This document shows positions 19,227 through 29,226 of a stretch of DNA of 64,000 bases, in pieces. The stretch covers positions 124,001 to 188,000 of the forward strand of contig CAXXWB010000004.1 in the NCBI GenBank assembly GCA_963677505.2. The letters run 5' to 3'. The notes below the pieces were generated by a model. The model had not been told where the DNA came from. It searched no databases and was given only the letters and a program-made list of their open reading frames with translations. The stretch is from JBGSUZ01 sp963677505. Lineage in GTDB: Bacteria > Bacillota > Clostridia > Peptostreptococcales > Acidaminobacteraceae. Numbering within the stretch: the stretch's first letter is position 1; the number at the start of each line of letters is the position of its first letter. A program made the translations under genes and the position numbers.

Positions 19227-20236
19227 GGGGTCATTTTCTCAACTACGTTCACGAGCATTTCTCGAATTGGCAGGTCGTAAGGACAGCGCGTTTCGCAAAT
19301 ACCACACTTCACACAGTCAGAAGCTTTTTTTCCTTGAGCTTCATATCTTGAAATAGCCCAATCTGGCAAATCATATCTTGAAAGATAACCTTCGAATAAG
19401 AATTGACTGGGAATATCAATCCCTTCAGGACATGGCAAACAGTAACCGCATCTTCTACAGAAGGCATTTCCCATTTTCCCTCGTGTTTCCTCAATTTCAA
19501 CTTCTTCAGAAGCTGTAAGGTTTAAATCTGAATTACCTATAGCACTGTTAAGACTCACTTGTTCTACACTGTCCATACCTGGAATGGCTACCGTCATAGC
19601 AGGGTGATTCAATATGAACTTCAGACTGAGGGCCACATTAGGAAGTGCGCCACCAGCCGCTGGTTTCATGGCTATAACCCCAATGTCTAGTTTCTTACAC
19701 GTATTGAACAACTCCGTTCCTTGGGTTTCCAATAAATTATAGGGAAACTGAACACTTTCAAACTCTTCTTTTTCAATAATTGTGCTTAAAAAATCTGCAC
19801 TGTGACTGGTGACCCCAATGTGTCCAATTTTTCCCGCTGCTTTAGCTTCTAATAGTGCTTTATACCCGCCATTGTCAGGGTCCATCAACAGGTCGTATTG
19901 GTCTTGAGATTTAATGTTGTGGCATTGATACAAGTCAATATAGTCCACTTGTAAATTTTTAAGGCTGGTCTCAATATCATTTTTCATGGCTTCATAAGTT
20001 CTCGCCATGGTTTTTGTCGCCAAAATAAAGTCCTTACGAATGCCCTTTAGGGCAAAGCCTAACATTTCTTCCGAATTGGTATAGCCCCTTGCCGTATCAA
20101 TAAATTTAACGCCTGCTTCATGGCATGCCTTAATAATGGCAGTGGTTTCATCTTGAGTGACACGTTGAATGGGAATACCGCCAAAGCCGATTTCTGAAAC
20201 CATTAATCCTGTTTTTCCAAGTCTTCTTAATCGCAT
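19214..20236 (-). CDS. Aldo/keto reductase with C-terminal 4Fe-4S ferredoxin-like motifs
   Basis: 340 residues. Residues 1-~240 form an aldo/keto reductase TIM barrel: GFGGIPIQRV, FIDTARGYTNSEEMLG with the catalytic Asp and Tyr, ATKTMAR with the Lys, and YLDLYQCH-like IDLYQCHN. The C-terminus carries CRRCGYCLPCPEGIDIP and CVKCGICETRCPYDLP, two cysteine clusters for Fe-S centres. This subfamily is widespread in anaerobes, and electron transfer from ferredoxin is likely. The start overlaps the end of the thioesterase gene by 10 bases. Confidence 0.92.
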   Translation of the reverse strand: MRLRRLGKTGLMVSEIGFGGIPIQRVTQDETTAIIKACHEAGVKFIDTARGYTNSEEMLGFALKGIRKDFILATKTMARTYEAMKNDIETSLKNLQVDYIDLYQCHNIKSQDQYDLLMDPDNGGYKALLEAKAAGKIGHIGVTSHSADFLSTIIEKEEFESVQFPYNLLETQGTELFNTCKKLDIGVIAMKPAAGGALPNVALSLKFILNHPAMTVAIPGMDSVEQVSLNSAIGNSDLNLTASEEVEIEETRGKMGNAFCRRCGYCLPCPEGIDIPSQFLFEGYLSRYDLPDWAISRYEAQGKKASDCVKCGICETRCPYDLPIREMLVNVVEKMTPCKA

Positions 20237-20649
20237 AAAGGCACCTCCGAAGTTTCTTTTAAAAGGGTTATAAATTTAGGATCCAGTTCTTTAAGGCGCA
20301 GGGGTTTTAGCTCGCGGCTCACAAAAGTATGCTTCGTAAAACCTTTTGCCAAAAGGGTTCCCGCCTCGTCAAGGACTTCATATTCTAATTTTATTTTAAT
20401 TTTTTCATTCCAAAAACACTTTGTGCGGATGGTAATGCTTTCATCGTATAAAACGGGTTTCATAAATTTGCAACCACATTCTAACACAGGCATAATCACT
20501 CCAAGAGATTCCAAATACTTGTAGGTATAGCCCGCTTGTCTGAAGTAGTCCGATCTGGCAACTTCAAAATATGTAAAATAATTACCATGATAGATAACAC
20601 CCATTTGGTCGGTCTCGGCATACCTTGGTCTAATCGTTGTCTCTTTCAA
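20227..20649 (-). CDS. Acyl-CoA thioesterase, YbgC/4-hydroxybenzoyl-CoA thioesterase family
   Basis: 140-residue single hot-dog domain. The catalytic signature YAETDQMGVIYHGNYFTYFEVARSDYFR contains the conserved Asp in TDQMG and the H-G-N-Y-F motif. It hydrolyses acyl-CoA thioesters; the substrate cannot be told from sequence. AGGAGGT stands 9 bases upstream of the ATG. First gene of a three-gene set with the aldo/keto reductase and the membrane protein. Confidence 0.9.
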   Translation of the reverse strand: MKETTIRPRYAETDQMGVIYHGNYFTYFEVARSDYFRQAGYTYKYLESLGVIMPVLECGCKFMKPVLYDESITIRTKCFWNEKIKIKLEYEVLDEAGTLLAKGFTKHTFVSRELKPLRLKELDPKFITLLKETSEVPLCD

Positions 20650-20744
20650 ATTGTACCTCCTAAAATTAGCTCACTTACCTTCTTCTATGGTACAACAAAT
20701 CAAGAAAAAATACAAAAGAGACTCCCATTTCTAAAAGTAATTAA

Positions 20745-20777
20745 AACACAAAAAACCGCTTTCGCGGTCTTTGTGTT
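20745..20777 (-). terminator. Intrinsic terminator after pyk (possibly bidirectional)
   Basis: Extended stem AACACAAAGACCGC/GCGGTTTTTTGTGTT around a GAAA-type loop. On the minus strand the inner ACCGC/GCGGT hairpin is followed by a T-rich run. It lies ~110 bases past the pyk stop. Confidence 0.8.
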
Positions 20778-20885
20778 TTGGGGTTAATCACATATTTTGG
20801 AGTTCTATATTGGAAAGGCCAGGGTAAGCCCTAGTCCATAGATTTTCTCTGTTGCTATAAATACCAATCGCACTACTTCTCAATA

Positions 20886-22643
20886 TTAAAGGAATCTAGA
20901 TCTACCTACGTACACAATGCCTTTAGTGGCATCTACAGTCACTTCATCTCCTGTTGCAAGCATTTTTGTAGCATTTTCAACGCCTACAACTGTTGGTAAT
21001 TTAAGAGATAAGCCTACAATTGCCGCGTGAGACGTGTAACCGCCTTCTTCAACTACAATCGCACAAGCTTTTTCAATGTAAGTCATCATATCTTTATCAG
21101 TAGCATTGGTAACAATGATGTCACCCGCTTTGAAGTTTTGTGCACAGTCTTGAGCGGTTTTAGCTACACAAACTCTAGCCGTTACATTGCCACCGCCTAC
21201 ACCAGTTCCTTTTAAAAGAACTTCGCCAACCAAATGAACTTTCATCAAGTTAGTAGCACCTGCAACGCCTACTGGAACACCAGCCGTAATAACAACTAGG
21301 TCGCCTTTATTAATAAGACCCGCTTCTTGAGACGCCATTAAAGCATACTCGAAGACTTCATCTGTTGACTTACCTTCTTTAACTTTAACCGTTTCAACAC
21401 CCCAGAATAAAGAAAGTTGTCTTCTAACTTTTTCAGAAGTTGTTGCTGCAATAACAGGACACATAGGTTTGAACTTAGATACTTTTCTAGCAGTGAAACC
21501 TGAAGAAGTCGCCGTGATAATTGCGCTGGCTTCAAGGTCATTTGCTGTTGTGCAAGTCGCGTGAGAAACTGCATAAGTTACACTGTCATCTACTTCGCTC
21601 TTCTTCATATTTTTAATGAGGGCATCATAGTCTAAGGCTTTTTCAGCCGCTTCAGCAATAACTGCCATCGTTCTTACGGACTCTAATGGATATTTACCTG
21701 CAGCTGTTTCACCAGAAAGCATAATTGCATCTGTGCCGTCAAAGATGGCATTGGCAACGTCAGTTGTTTCTGCTCTTGTCGGTCTTGGGTTTTTTTGCAT
21801 AGAATCTAACATTTGAGTTGCTGTAATAACAGGCTTACCCGCTTTGTTACAAAGTTTAATCATTTCTTTTTGAGCAAGTGGCACTTGTTCTGTTGGAATT
21901 TCAACACCGAGGTCACCACGGGCTACCATTAAGCCGTCAGAAACTGCAAGAATTTCTTCTAAGTTGTCCATGCCTTCTTGGTTTTCGATTTTTGAAATGA
22001 TGTGAATATCACTGCCGTTATTTTCTTCAAGTACTTTTCTGATTTCAAGTACATCTGAAGCTTTACGGATAAATGATGCTGCAATAAAGTCGATGCCTTG
22101 CTCAATACCGAATTTAATATCGTTAATATCTTTAGGTGTAAGGGCTGGCAATTGAATTTTAACGCCAGGTACGTTAACCCCTTTATTATTTTTTACAGGA
22201 CCGCCATTAAGGACTTTACAAATGATTTCAATACCGTTAGTCGAAACGACTTCTAAGCCAATTAAACCATCATCAATTAAAATTTTATCGCCAGGAACAA
22301 CATCTTCTGGAAGACCCGTATACGAAATTTGGCATTTGTCTTGGTTGCCAAGGAAATCTTCAGCAGTCAAAATGAACTGTTGGCCTTCAACAAGTTCTAC
22401 CACATCTACGCCGAATTTGCCTGTTCGAATTTCAGGACCTTTTGTATCTAAAAGAATGGCAACTGGTTTATTCAGTTCCGATCTCACTTCTTTAATTGTC
22501 TTGATTCTAAGTCCATGTTCTTCATAGTCGCCATGTGAGAAGTTAAGTCTAGCAACATTAAGACCCGCTTTTACTAATTCTGTAAACATTTCTTTGCTTT
22601 GACTTGAAGGGCCAATGGTACATACTATTTTGGTTTTTTTCAT
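20886..22643 (-). CDS. pyk: Pyruvate kinase with C-terminal PEP-utiliser domain
   Basis: Converts PEP and ADP to pyruvate and ATP. 585 residues, longer than the ~475 of the minimal enzyme. The extra C-terminal ~105 residues form a PEP-utilising-enzyme mobile domain with EEGGYTSHAAIVGLSL, a form common in Bacillota. Core motifs: KIVCTIGPSSQS, ARLNFSHGDYEEH, LLDTKGPEIRTG, the active-site helix DGLMVARGDLGVEIP, ITATQMLDSM and SGETAAGKYP. It lies 49 bases downstream of pfkA on the same strand, so the two glycolytic enzymes form an operon. Confidence 0.97.
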   Translation of the reverse strand: MKKTKIVCTIGPSSQSKEMFTELVKAGLNVARLNFSHGDYEEHGLRIKTIKEVRSELNKPVAILLDTKGPEIRTGKFGVDVVELVEGQQFILTAEDFLGNQDKCQISYTGLPEDVVPGDKILIDDGLIGLEVVSTNGIEIICKVLNGGPVKNNKGVNVPGVKIQLPALTPKDINDIKFGIEQGIDFIAASFIRKASDVLEIRKVLEENNGSDIHIISKIENQEGMDNLEEILAVSDGLMVARGDLGVEIPTEQVPLAQKEMIKLCNKAGKPVITATQMLDSMQKNPRPTRAETTDVANAIFDGTDAIMLSGETAAGKYPLESVRTMAVIAEAAEKALDYDALIKNMKKSEVDDSVTYAVSHATCTTANDLEASAIITATSSGFTARKVSKFKPMCPVIAATTSEKVRRQLSLFWGVETVKVKEGKSTDEVFEYALMASQEAGLINKGDLVVITAGVPVGVAGATNLMKVHLVGEVLLKGTGVGGGNVTARVCVAKTAQDCAQNFKAGDIIVTNATDKDMMTYIEKACAIVVEEGGYTSHAAIVGLSLKLPTVVGVENATKMLATGDEVTVDATKGIVYVGRSRFL

Positions 22644-22691
22644 TTTTACACCTCATCCTTGTTCTATATGGTTAGTATCACTTGTGGTCTA

Positions 22692-23651
22692 TTAAATAGA
22701 AAGTATTTGTGCCAAATCATAAATTGGAAGGTTAATGTTTTTTTGCATATTGAGAGCTTCAATAATATCAAAGTCCACAATTTTATTACCTTGAACACCA
22801 ATCGCTCTTCCTGCTTTGCCTTCCATGAGAAGTTCTACCGCTCTAGCACCCAAACGGCTTGCAAGAATTCTGTCGAAGGCAGTCGGGCTTCCGCCTCTTT
22901 GTAAATGTCCCATTACGGTAACACGTACATCCATACCTGTTTTATTCGTAATTTCGTCTGCTAACTCGTAAGGCTTGCCAACCCCTTCAGCTAACAAAAT
23001 GATGTTATGGAGTTTGCCCCGTTTTTTCCCTTGTAAAAGTTTTCTGCACATATCATCCGAAACAAATTCTATTTCTGGAATGATGATGCTCTCTGCACCA
23101 CCTGCAAGTCCTGCGTATAAGGCAATATCCCCGCAGTGTCTGCCCATAACTTCAATAATATTGACTCTGCCATGTGAAGAAGAAGTGTCTCTAATATTGG
23201 TAATGGCATTTACCACTGTATTGAGAGCCGTATCAAAACCAATTGTGTAATCCGTATATTGAAGATCGTTATCGATTGTCCCTGGAATACCCATGGTTGG
23301 GAAGCCTAACTCTGCCAATTTTTTAGCACCGTTGAAAGAGCCATCGCCACCGATGACGACTAATCCATCAATATTGAACATTTTTAAAATTTCCAGACCA
23401 CGTTGCTGACCCTCTGGGGTTCTGAATTCATCACAACGAGCCGTTAACAATTTTGTCCCGCCTCTGTGAATAATATCGCCTACAGATGAAATATCCATGT
23501 CTATTATGTCTGCTTCTAGAAGGCCCTGATAGCCTCTTAAAATACCTGAAACCTTAATGCCGTTATAAATAGCCACTCTAACTACTGCGCGAATGGCAGC
23601 ATTCATACCTGGCGCATCTCCGCCACTTGTCATAACACCGATTCTTCTCAC
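22692..23651 (-). CDS. pfkA: ATP-dependent 6-phosphofructokinase
   Basis: 319 residues, standard bacterial PfkA length. It phosphorylates fructose-6-phosphate at the committed step of glycolysis. Motifs: RIGVMTSGGDAPGMNAAIRA, GGDGSFNGA (ATP site), PGTIDNDLQYTDYTIGFDTA with the catalytic Asp, EVMGRHCGDIAL, and GHLQRGGSPTAFDRILA. First gene of the pfkA-pyk operon; the leader contains the ribosome binding site GAGGTGATTTAAGTG just before the start. Confidence 0.97.
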   Translation of the reverse strand: MRRIGVMTSGGDAPGMNAAIRAVVRVAIYNGIKVSGILRGYQGLLEADIIDMDISSVGDIIHRGGTKLLTARCDEFRTPEGQQRGLEILKMFNIDGLVVIGGDGSFNGAKKLAELGFPTMGIPGTIDNDLQYTDYTIGFDTALNTVVNAITNIRDTSSSHGRVNIIEVMGRHCGDIALYAGLAGGAESIIIPEIEFVSDDMCRKLLQGKKRGKLHNIILLAEGVGKPYELADEITNKTGMDVRVTVMGHLQRGGSPTAFDRILASRLGARAVELLMEGKAGRAIGVQGNKIVDFDIIEALNMQKNINLPIYDLAQILSI

Positions 23652-23830
23652 TTAAATCACCTCAAGTATTTTTTTATAAATAAAGTTTATAGTTAACAAT
23701 TTTCTTTTTGTGTCCCTCTGGATAAATTACGTCCCGCAGTTCGGAACATACCATTAATTTTAGATGATTTTATAGAATTTATCAACGCTTTTTACGAAAA
23801 TTCCTTAAATTGCGCAAAAATTTAGTGCTT

Positions 23831-26800
23831 TTACACAAGTTTAACCGCATCTGCCCCCAAAAGCGTCTTTAATTCTTCAGATAAACTCCGTTCAATAGTT
23901 ACCCAATAGTTAGATTGGGTCTTCATTTTCTTTCGGTCCTTTTCAAGATAGAGGACTACCTCAGTACTTCCAGGATGCTTTCCAAGCACTGCCTTTATTT
24001 GTTCCCACTGCTGCTCACTGTAGGCTTCCAACTTCAAAAATAATTTCTGAGCATGCTTCTTGGCATAAGTCTCCAAAGTCTGAATTTTATCTGCAATCAG
24101 TTTAGGCGGTTCGTCATCTCTCAAATTAAGACGACCCTCTATAACCACGAAACCATCTTCTTGAAGCGCAGATTCACACCTTTGAAAAACAAGGGGAAAG
24201 ACCATAATTTCAATGGCGTCATACAAATCTTCAACAGTAAGAATAGACATTTTACTGTTGTTCTTGGTCATACGGTCTCCACGTTTGACCAACATGCCTG
24301 CCAACGTCACCCGTTCACCTTCATTGACTGTGCCATTGCCCAGTTCAGCCCCTTCAAAGAGTTCATCTAACCGATAGGTATTGATCTCTTCCAATAAATC
24401 TCTATGGTCCATTAAAGGATGTCCACTAAAGTAAATTCCCAGAACTTCTTTTTCAAAAGCCAATAGGTGTTTCGTAGAGAATTCTTTTAAATTGGGTAGC
24501 ACTTCTTCCTCTAGGCCCATATCGGTCCCGGACATCAGGTCACCAAATAAAGAAACTTGTCCTTCTATATTTTTACGCTTATCTCTGTGAATCCCTTCAA
24601 TTAATCGTTCATAACTGCTTAAAAGTTGTGCCCGATTTGCACCGGTTGTATCTAAGGCACCTGCCTTTATGAGACTTTCAACCGCTTTCTTGTTGAGTTC
24701 TGAGTGAGGCAACCTTTCACAAAATTCCATGAAGGTTGTAAAGGGTCCTTTCTCTCTTTCCTTAACAAGGGCATTGATAATGCCACCGCCTACATTTTTG
24801 ACCCCCAGAAGTCCAAATCGAATGGCCTCCTGTTCCACGCTAAAGGTGCCAATACTGCTGTTCACATCTGGCGGTAAAACAGAAATACCCATTTTAGAAC
24901 AATCGTTAATATAAACGGCCAATTTCCGCTGACTTCCCATGACACTGGTCATTAGGGCTGCCATATATTCCTTCGGATAGTGGGTCTTTAACCATGCGGT
25001 TTGATAGATGACAATGGCATAACCCGCCGCATGACTTTTGTTAAAGGCGTATTTAGCAAAATCTACCATGTCGTCAAATATAGCACTTGCCGAAGGAGCG
25101 TCTACCCCATTTCTTACACAACCTTGTATTTCTACAGTCCCATCCTCTGAAACCTTTCCGTTGATGAAAAGATCTCTCTCTAATTCCATAACGTCCATTT
25201 TCTTCTTGGACATCGCTCGACGAACTAAGTCGCTTCTCCCGTAGGAATAGCCTCCCAGCTCTCTTACAATCTGCATAACCTGTTCTTGGTAAACCAAACA
25301 GCCGTAAGTGACTTTTAAAATAGGCTCCAGTTTAGGGTGATGGTACTCAATGACTTCATTTTTATTTTTATTGCGAATGTACTTAGGAATGGAGTCCATT
25401 GGACCTGGTCTATAAAGAGAAATCCCTGCGATAATATCCTCTAGGCAAGTGGGTTTAAGCTCTCTCATAAACCGAATCATACCGCCGCTTTCCAGCTGGA
25501 AGATACCAAGGGTTTGCCCTGCACTGATCAGATCATAAACTTTAGCGTCGTCCATAGGCAAATTGTTAATGTCTATGTCCTTACCGTAAATATTTTTAAT
25601 AAAGACCAAACACTGCTGAATCACGGTTAGGGTCCTGAGACCGAGAAAGTCCATTTTAAGGAGCCCCAGTTCTTCTAAGAGCAGCATATTGTACTGAGTC
25701 GTTACGTTTTCATCTTGTACATAAAGAGGGACATAATGGTCCACAGGCTCTTTGGCAATCACCACCCCTGCCGCATGGGTGGAAGCATGTCTGGGAACCC
25801 CTTCAACCATTTTGGCGTAGTCGATTAGCCTTTGGGCTTCTGGGTCTGCATCATACAATTGTGATAGCTTCTCGTTAATGCTAAGCGCCTTGTCCAAAGT
25901 GATTCCTAAGTATCCAGGGATCTCTTTGGCAATGCGGTCCACATCCCCATAAGGCATGTTGATAACACGACCTACATCCCTTATAGCGGCTCTTGCTGCC
26001 ATGGTTCCAAAGGTAATGATTTGTGCCACATGGTCTTTACCGTACTTTTGAATCACATAGTCAATGACCTCTTGACGGCGATCGTCTTGGAAGTCGATAT
26101 CTATATCGGGCATGGTAATTCTTTCAGGGTTTAAAAATCTTTCAAAAATCAGGTCGTACTTAAGAGGGTCTACATCTGTAATTTCTAAAATGTAGGCGAC
26201 CAAAGAGCCGCCGCAACTGCCTCTGCCAGGTCCTACAAAGATTCCCTGATCTTTGGCGTATTTGATAAAGTCCCAAACAATTAAGAAGTAGTCTTCGTAG
26301 CCCATGTTCTCTATGGTTTCCAGTTCAAAAGCCATCCGCTCTCTGTGGATTTCCGAAACTTCATATCTTTTGTATAGTCCAATTTCACAAAGCTCTCTCA
26401 AATAAACTTTGGCAGTTTTTCCATCTGGCACTTGGAACTCTGGTAAATGGATTTCTCCAAATTTAAATTCGAAGTGGCAGCGCTGGGCAATTCTCACCGT
26501 ATTGCTAATGGCTTCTGGAACATAAGGAAATAAGCTTTCCATTTCTTCAGGGGTTTTTAGGTAAAACTCCTTACTCGGAAACCTTAGGCGCTGAATATCT
26601 GACACAATTTTCCCCGTCTGAATACAGAGAAGTACGTCATGTACTTGATGATCTTCTTTATATAAATAGTGGACGTCGTTTGTAGCTACAAGAGGCAATC
26701 CCACCTCTTTAGACAAGCGAATCAACTGCATGTTCACTTTTGATTGCTCTGGAAGGCCATGGTCTTGAAGTTCTAGAAAGAAGTTGTCTGGTCCCATAAT

Positions 26801-27292
26801 CCCACTTAGTCTTAGGGCAAGGGTCTTAGCCTCTTCATATTGATCTTCTAGCAAATAACTTTGAATATCACCTGCAAGACAGGCACTGGTGGCAATAAGG
26901 CCTTCATGATGGGCTTCTAATGCTTCCAAATCGATTCTCGGCTTATAATAAAAGCCCTCTGTGTAACCAAGGGATACCAACTTGATTAAGTTACGATAAC
27001 CTATTTCATTTTCCACTAAGAGGACCAAATGGCCTCTGTCCTTGTCCAAATCCTTGTCACGATCCTTGCGAGAACGTTTGGCTACGTATACTTCGCAACC
27101 GATAATAGGCTTAACACCATGTTTTTTAGCGGCTTTAAAAAAATCCACCACGCCAAACATAGACCCGTGGTCTGTAATGGCAACTGCCGTCATGCCCGCT
27201 TCCTTTACCCGCTCAAAAAGGCGATCAATTCTGGCAAATCCGTCCAGCAAACTAAACTCTGTATGTAAATGTAAATGTACAAAATCCGCCAT
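23831..27292 (-). CDS. dnaE: DNA polymerase III subunit alpha (DnaE)
   Basis: Replicative polymerase subunit, 1,153 residues. N-terminal PHP domain FVHLHLHTEFSLLDG and AITDHGSMFG. C-family polymerase palm with GPGRGSCGGSLVAY and PDIDIDFQDDRR, carrying catalytic aspartates; further family blocks are THAAGVVIA and LYRPGPMDSIPKYI. HhH region and C-terminal OB fold (VTLAGMLVKRGDRMTKNNSKM). Low-GC Gram-positives also have PolC; this is the DnaE1-like form. It lies upstream of pfkA with a 180-base gap in the same direction, an arrangement often seen in Clostridia and Bacillus. Confidence 0.96.
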   Translation of the reverse strand: MADFVHLHLHTEFSLLDGFARIDRLFERVKEAGMTAVAITDHGSMFGVVDFFKAAKKHGVKPIIGCEVYVAKRSRKDRDKDLDKDRGHLVLLVENEIGYRNLIKLVSLGYTEGFYYKPRIDLEALEAHHEGLIATSACLAGDIQSYLLEDQYEEAKTLALRLSGIMGPDNFFLELQDHGLPEQSKVNMQLIRLSKEVGLPLVATNDVHYLYKEDHQVHDVLLCIQTGKIVSDIQRLRFPSKEFYLKTPEEMESLFPYVPEAISNTVRIAQRCHFEFKFGEIHLPEFQVPDGKTAKVYLRELCEIGLYKRYEVSEIHRERMAFELETIENMGYEDYFLIVWDFIKYAKDQGIFVGPGRGSCGGSLVAYILEITDVDPLKYDLIFERFLNPERITMPDIDIDFQDDRRQEVIDYVIQKYGKDHVAQIITFGTMAARAAIRDVGRVINMPYGDVDRIAKEIPGYLGITLDKALSINEKLSQLYDADPEAQRLIDYAKMVEGVPRHASTHAAGVVIAKEPVDHYVPLYVQDENVTTQYNMLLLEELGLLKMDFLGLRTLTVIQQCLVFIKNIYGKDIDINNLPMDDAKVYDLISAGQTLGIFQLESGGMIRFMRELKPTCLEDIIAGISLYRPGPMDSIPKYIRNKNKNEVIEYHHPKLEPILKVTYGCLVYQEQVMQIVRELGGYSYGRSDLVRRAMSKKKMDVMELERDLFINGKVSEDGTVEIQGCVRNGVDAPSASAIFDDMVDFAKYAFNKSHAAGYAIVIYQTAWLKTHYPKEYMAALMTSVMGSQRKLAVYINDCSKMGISVLPPDVNSSIGTFSVEQEAIRFGLLGVKNVGGGIINALVKEREKGPFTTFMEFCERLPHSELNKKAVESLIKAGALDTTGANRAQLLSSYERLIEGIHRDKRKNIEGQVSLFGDLMSGTDMGLEEEVLPNLKEFSTKHLLAFEKEVLGIYFSGHPLMDHRDLLEEINTYRLDELFEGAELGNGTVNEGERVTLAGMLVKRGDRMTKNNSKMSILTVEDLYDAIEIMVFPLVFQRCESALQEDGFVVIEGRLNLRDDEPPKLIADKIQTLETYAKKHAQKLFLKLEAYSEQQWEQIKAVLGKHPGSTEVVLYLEKDRKKMKTQSNYWVTIERSLSEELKTLLGADAVKLV

Positions 27293-27313
27293 TTTGTCAC
27301 CTCTTTCAGACTG

Positions 27314-27337
27314 AAAAGGCAGCTCGAGAGCTGCCTT
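27314..27337 (-). terminator. Intrinsic terminator after the solute-binding lipoprotein gene
   Basis: 10-bp stem AAGGCAGCTC/GAGCTGCCTT with a 2-base spacer, followed on the minus strand by TTTCAGTC. It lies between the lipoprotein stop and the dnaE start and separates the two transcripts. Confidence 0.8.
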
Positions 27338-27381
27338 ATGTATATACTGGTTAAATTTCTAATCAAATACCTATAGGGACA

Positions 27382-28614
27382 TTAAATGCCTAAATTCTTT
27401 TTTAAATAGCTGATAAGTTGCATCATTTTGTCACTTGGAATTTGTGGCAGTCTTGCAGCCGAAAGGTTTTCTTCCTTTAGAGCATTCCGCTTGACCGATA
27501 TCTTTGTGATTTTTGCCGATTCTGTCTTTTCCATTTTCATAGGGTCTACACTAGGCAAATTACCCCAGTTTTTAGGGTTGTACTTACTAGACTGCATTTC
27601 ACCACTAAGAAGCTCATTGACTAAAGCCATGGCCCCTGATTTGTTTGCAGAATTAAATGGTATTGCCGCATATTGTCCATAGCCTGTTGTACCTGTAGAC
27701 AAAATAAAAGCCTTGGCGCCCTCAGGGAACTTTTCTTCTTTAATCATATTGGTCGCCCAGTTCTGATTCAGACTCATTGAAAAGCCAATTTGTCCCGATT
27801 TAAAAAGCTGATCCATTTCTGCTGTGGTCTTGGGAAGTTGTTTGCCCTGCATCCACATAGAAGGCTGAATGTCTCTTAAATAAGTCAATACAGGTGCAAA
27901 TAATTTTGCTTGGTCCGCCGCCGATAATTTGGTTTCATAAAGTTTCTTTTGGTCACATAACGTGGCTGCTAAAGTCCCTACAAAAGCCTTTCCTTCTGGC
28001 GTGCTCAGGGAAGGGAAGGTAAATTTTCCTTGATTAGCTTTTACATAAGATCTCAACTCTTGCAAGGTTACAGGTGGTGCTTCCAGCGTATCCTCATCAA
28101 AGAAAAGGGTAAGCTGATTCTTTCCAATCTGAACAGCAAGATTGTCTATAGGCTTGCCGTCTAACCATGTCAGTTCATAGCTTTCGCCCACTTGATTTAG
28201 CGAGACATTCGGTAGTTTACTTTTAAAAGGACCGTACAAAACGCCGGCATCTTTCAACTTGGCAAAGCCGCTATCTGTAAGAATAAACAAATCGGCACTG
28301 CCTATTGCCACCTCATTGGTTTTTTCAGTTTTAAGTTTCTTTAAATACTCATCCACATTTAAAGGATTCAAAACCACTTTAATGCCTAACTGTTCTTGCA
28401 TATAAGGAACCATAATGGTGTCCATCCAAGTGGTCGCCAGTTTGTCCTTATAATCATGGTAAACATTGAGCGTGGTTTTATCGCTACTGTCCAAAATCAA
28501 TTGCCACTCATTGGGTGTCACATCTGCTGACCCAACGTTAGGCAACTCCTTGCAAGCTGTCAGCATGGTTGTAAGCCCAACTAAGAGCGCTAACCATATA
28601 ATCTTTTTCTTCAT
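27382..28614 (-). CDS. Extracellular solute-binding lipoprotein (family 1-like)
   Basis: About 410 residues from the ATG at 28614, which has GGGGGA just upstream; an earlier in-frame ATG at 28695 would put the signal peptide internally. Signal peptide KKIIWLALLVGLTTMLTAC has lipobox LTAC. The body has the layout of ABC sugar/metal-type binding proteins (TTLNVYHDYKDKLATTWMD, SADLFILTDSGFAKLKDAGVL, AIPFNSANKSGAMALVNELL), including the typical 'unwanted residue' C-terminal helix region. No permease or ATPase genes are adjacent, so it is an orphan and its substrate cannot be told. Confidence 0.75.
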   Translation of the reverse strand: MKKKIIWLALLVGLTTMLTACKELPNVGSADVTPNEWQLILDSSDKTTLNVYHDYKDKLATTWMDTIMVPYMQEQLGIKVVLNPLNVDEYLKKLKTEKTNEVAIGSADLFILTDSGFAKLKDAGVLYGPFKSKLPNVSLNQVGESYELTWLDGKPIDNLAVQIGKNQLTLFFDEDTLEAPPVTLQELRSYVKANQGKFTFPSLSTPEGKAFVGTLAATLCDQKKLYETKLSAADQAKLFAPVLTYLRDIQPSMWMQGKQLPKTTAEMDQLFKSGQIGFSMSLNQNWATNMIKEEKFPEGAKAFILSTGTTGYGQYAAIPFNSANKSGAMALVNELLSGEMQSSKYNPKNWGNLPSVDPMKMEKTESAKITKISVKRNALKEENLSAARLPQIPSDKMMQLISYLKKNLGI

Positions 28615-28720
28615 TGTCATTCCCCCAAATCCTTTTGCGGTCAAATCGTATTCCTTTACTATACTATTATACCTTATCGACCAAGAAAAATGCAAAGTTA
28701 AGGGGTTTGTGGCAAAATAT

Positions 28721-29200
28721 TTAATAATTCATGTCTTTAAGGAGTTTTGATAGGACTCTGAGACGTTCACTAATAAGCTCATCTGAATCACTTAAGGCTT
28801 GTTGGAACAGCTTTATGTCTTCATCAATCATGGGGTTATTGGTACATACCGAAAGGGTCATAGCATCGCCTTGAAGTCCAATCCTGTCTATTTTAGGATC
28901 GTTTTCATCGTATAGCGCAGGCATGCGGTAGGATTCAGCAAAATATTCCTTAGTTTTGCAAATCATAATGGCAAGGTCAAGAACTCGGTGAAGAGGCAAT
29001 TCCTCTGACTGTCTGGACCACTTTTCTCCCGTAAAGCGCCACACTTTTGCAGATATATCTACCTTGCCCCTGTCATTCCACTGGGCTAGACCCAAAGAAA
29101 GTCCCTTGGTGTCTGAATTATAAGCTGTTTTTCCGTCAATTCTTTCGTAGTCTTCTGAAACGATAACGGGTTTATGTTTTAAACTGGTTGGTATTCTCAT
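28721..29200 (-). CDS. Conserved hypothetical protein, DUF6530-like
   Basis: 159 residues, soluble. The pattern SLKHKPVIVSEDYERIDGK, AYNSDTKGLSLGLAQWNDRG, ISAKVWRFTGEKWSRQSEEL and PLHRVLDLAIMICKTKEYF is a well-conserved small family that I recall as DUF6530. The function is unknown. It is followed 107 bases later by the lipoprotein gene and preceded by the GIY-YIG-like gene. Confidence 0.6.
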   Translation of the reverse strand: MRIPTSLKHKPVIVSEDYERIDGKTAYNSDTKGLSLGLAQWNDRGKVDISAKVWRFTGEKWSRQSEELPLHRVLDLAIMICKTKEYFAESYRMPALYDENDPKIDRIGLQGDAMTLSVCTNNPMIDEDIKLFQQALSDSDELISERLRVLSKLLKDMNY

Positions 29201-29226
29201 GGTGTACCTCCTGATTCGGTTTATAT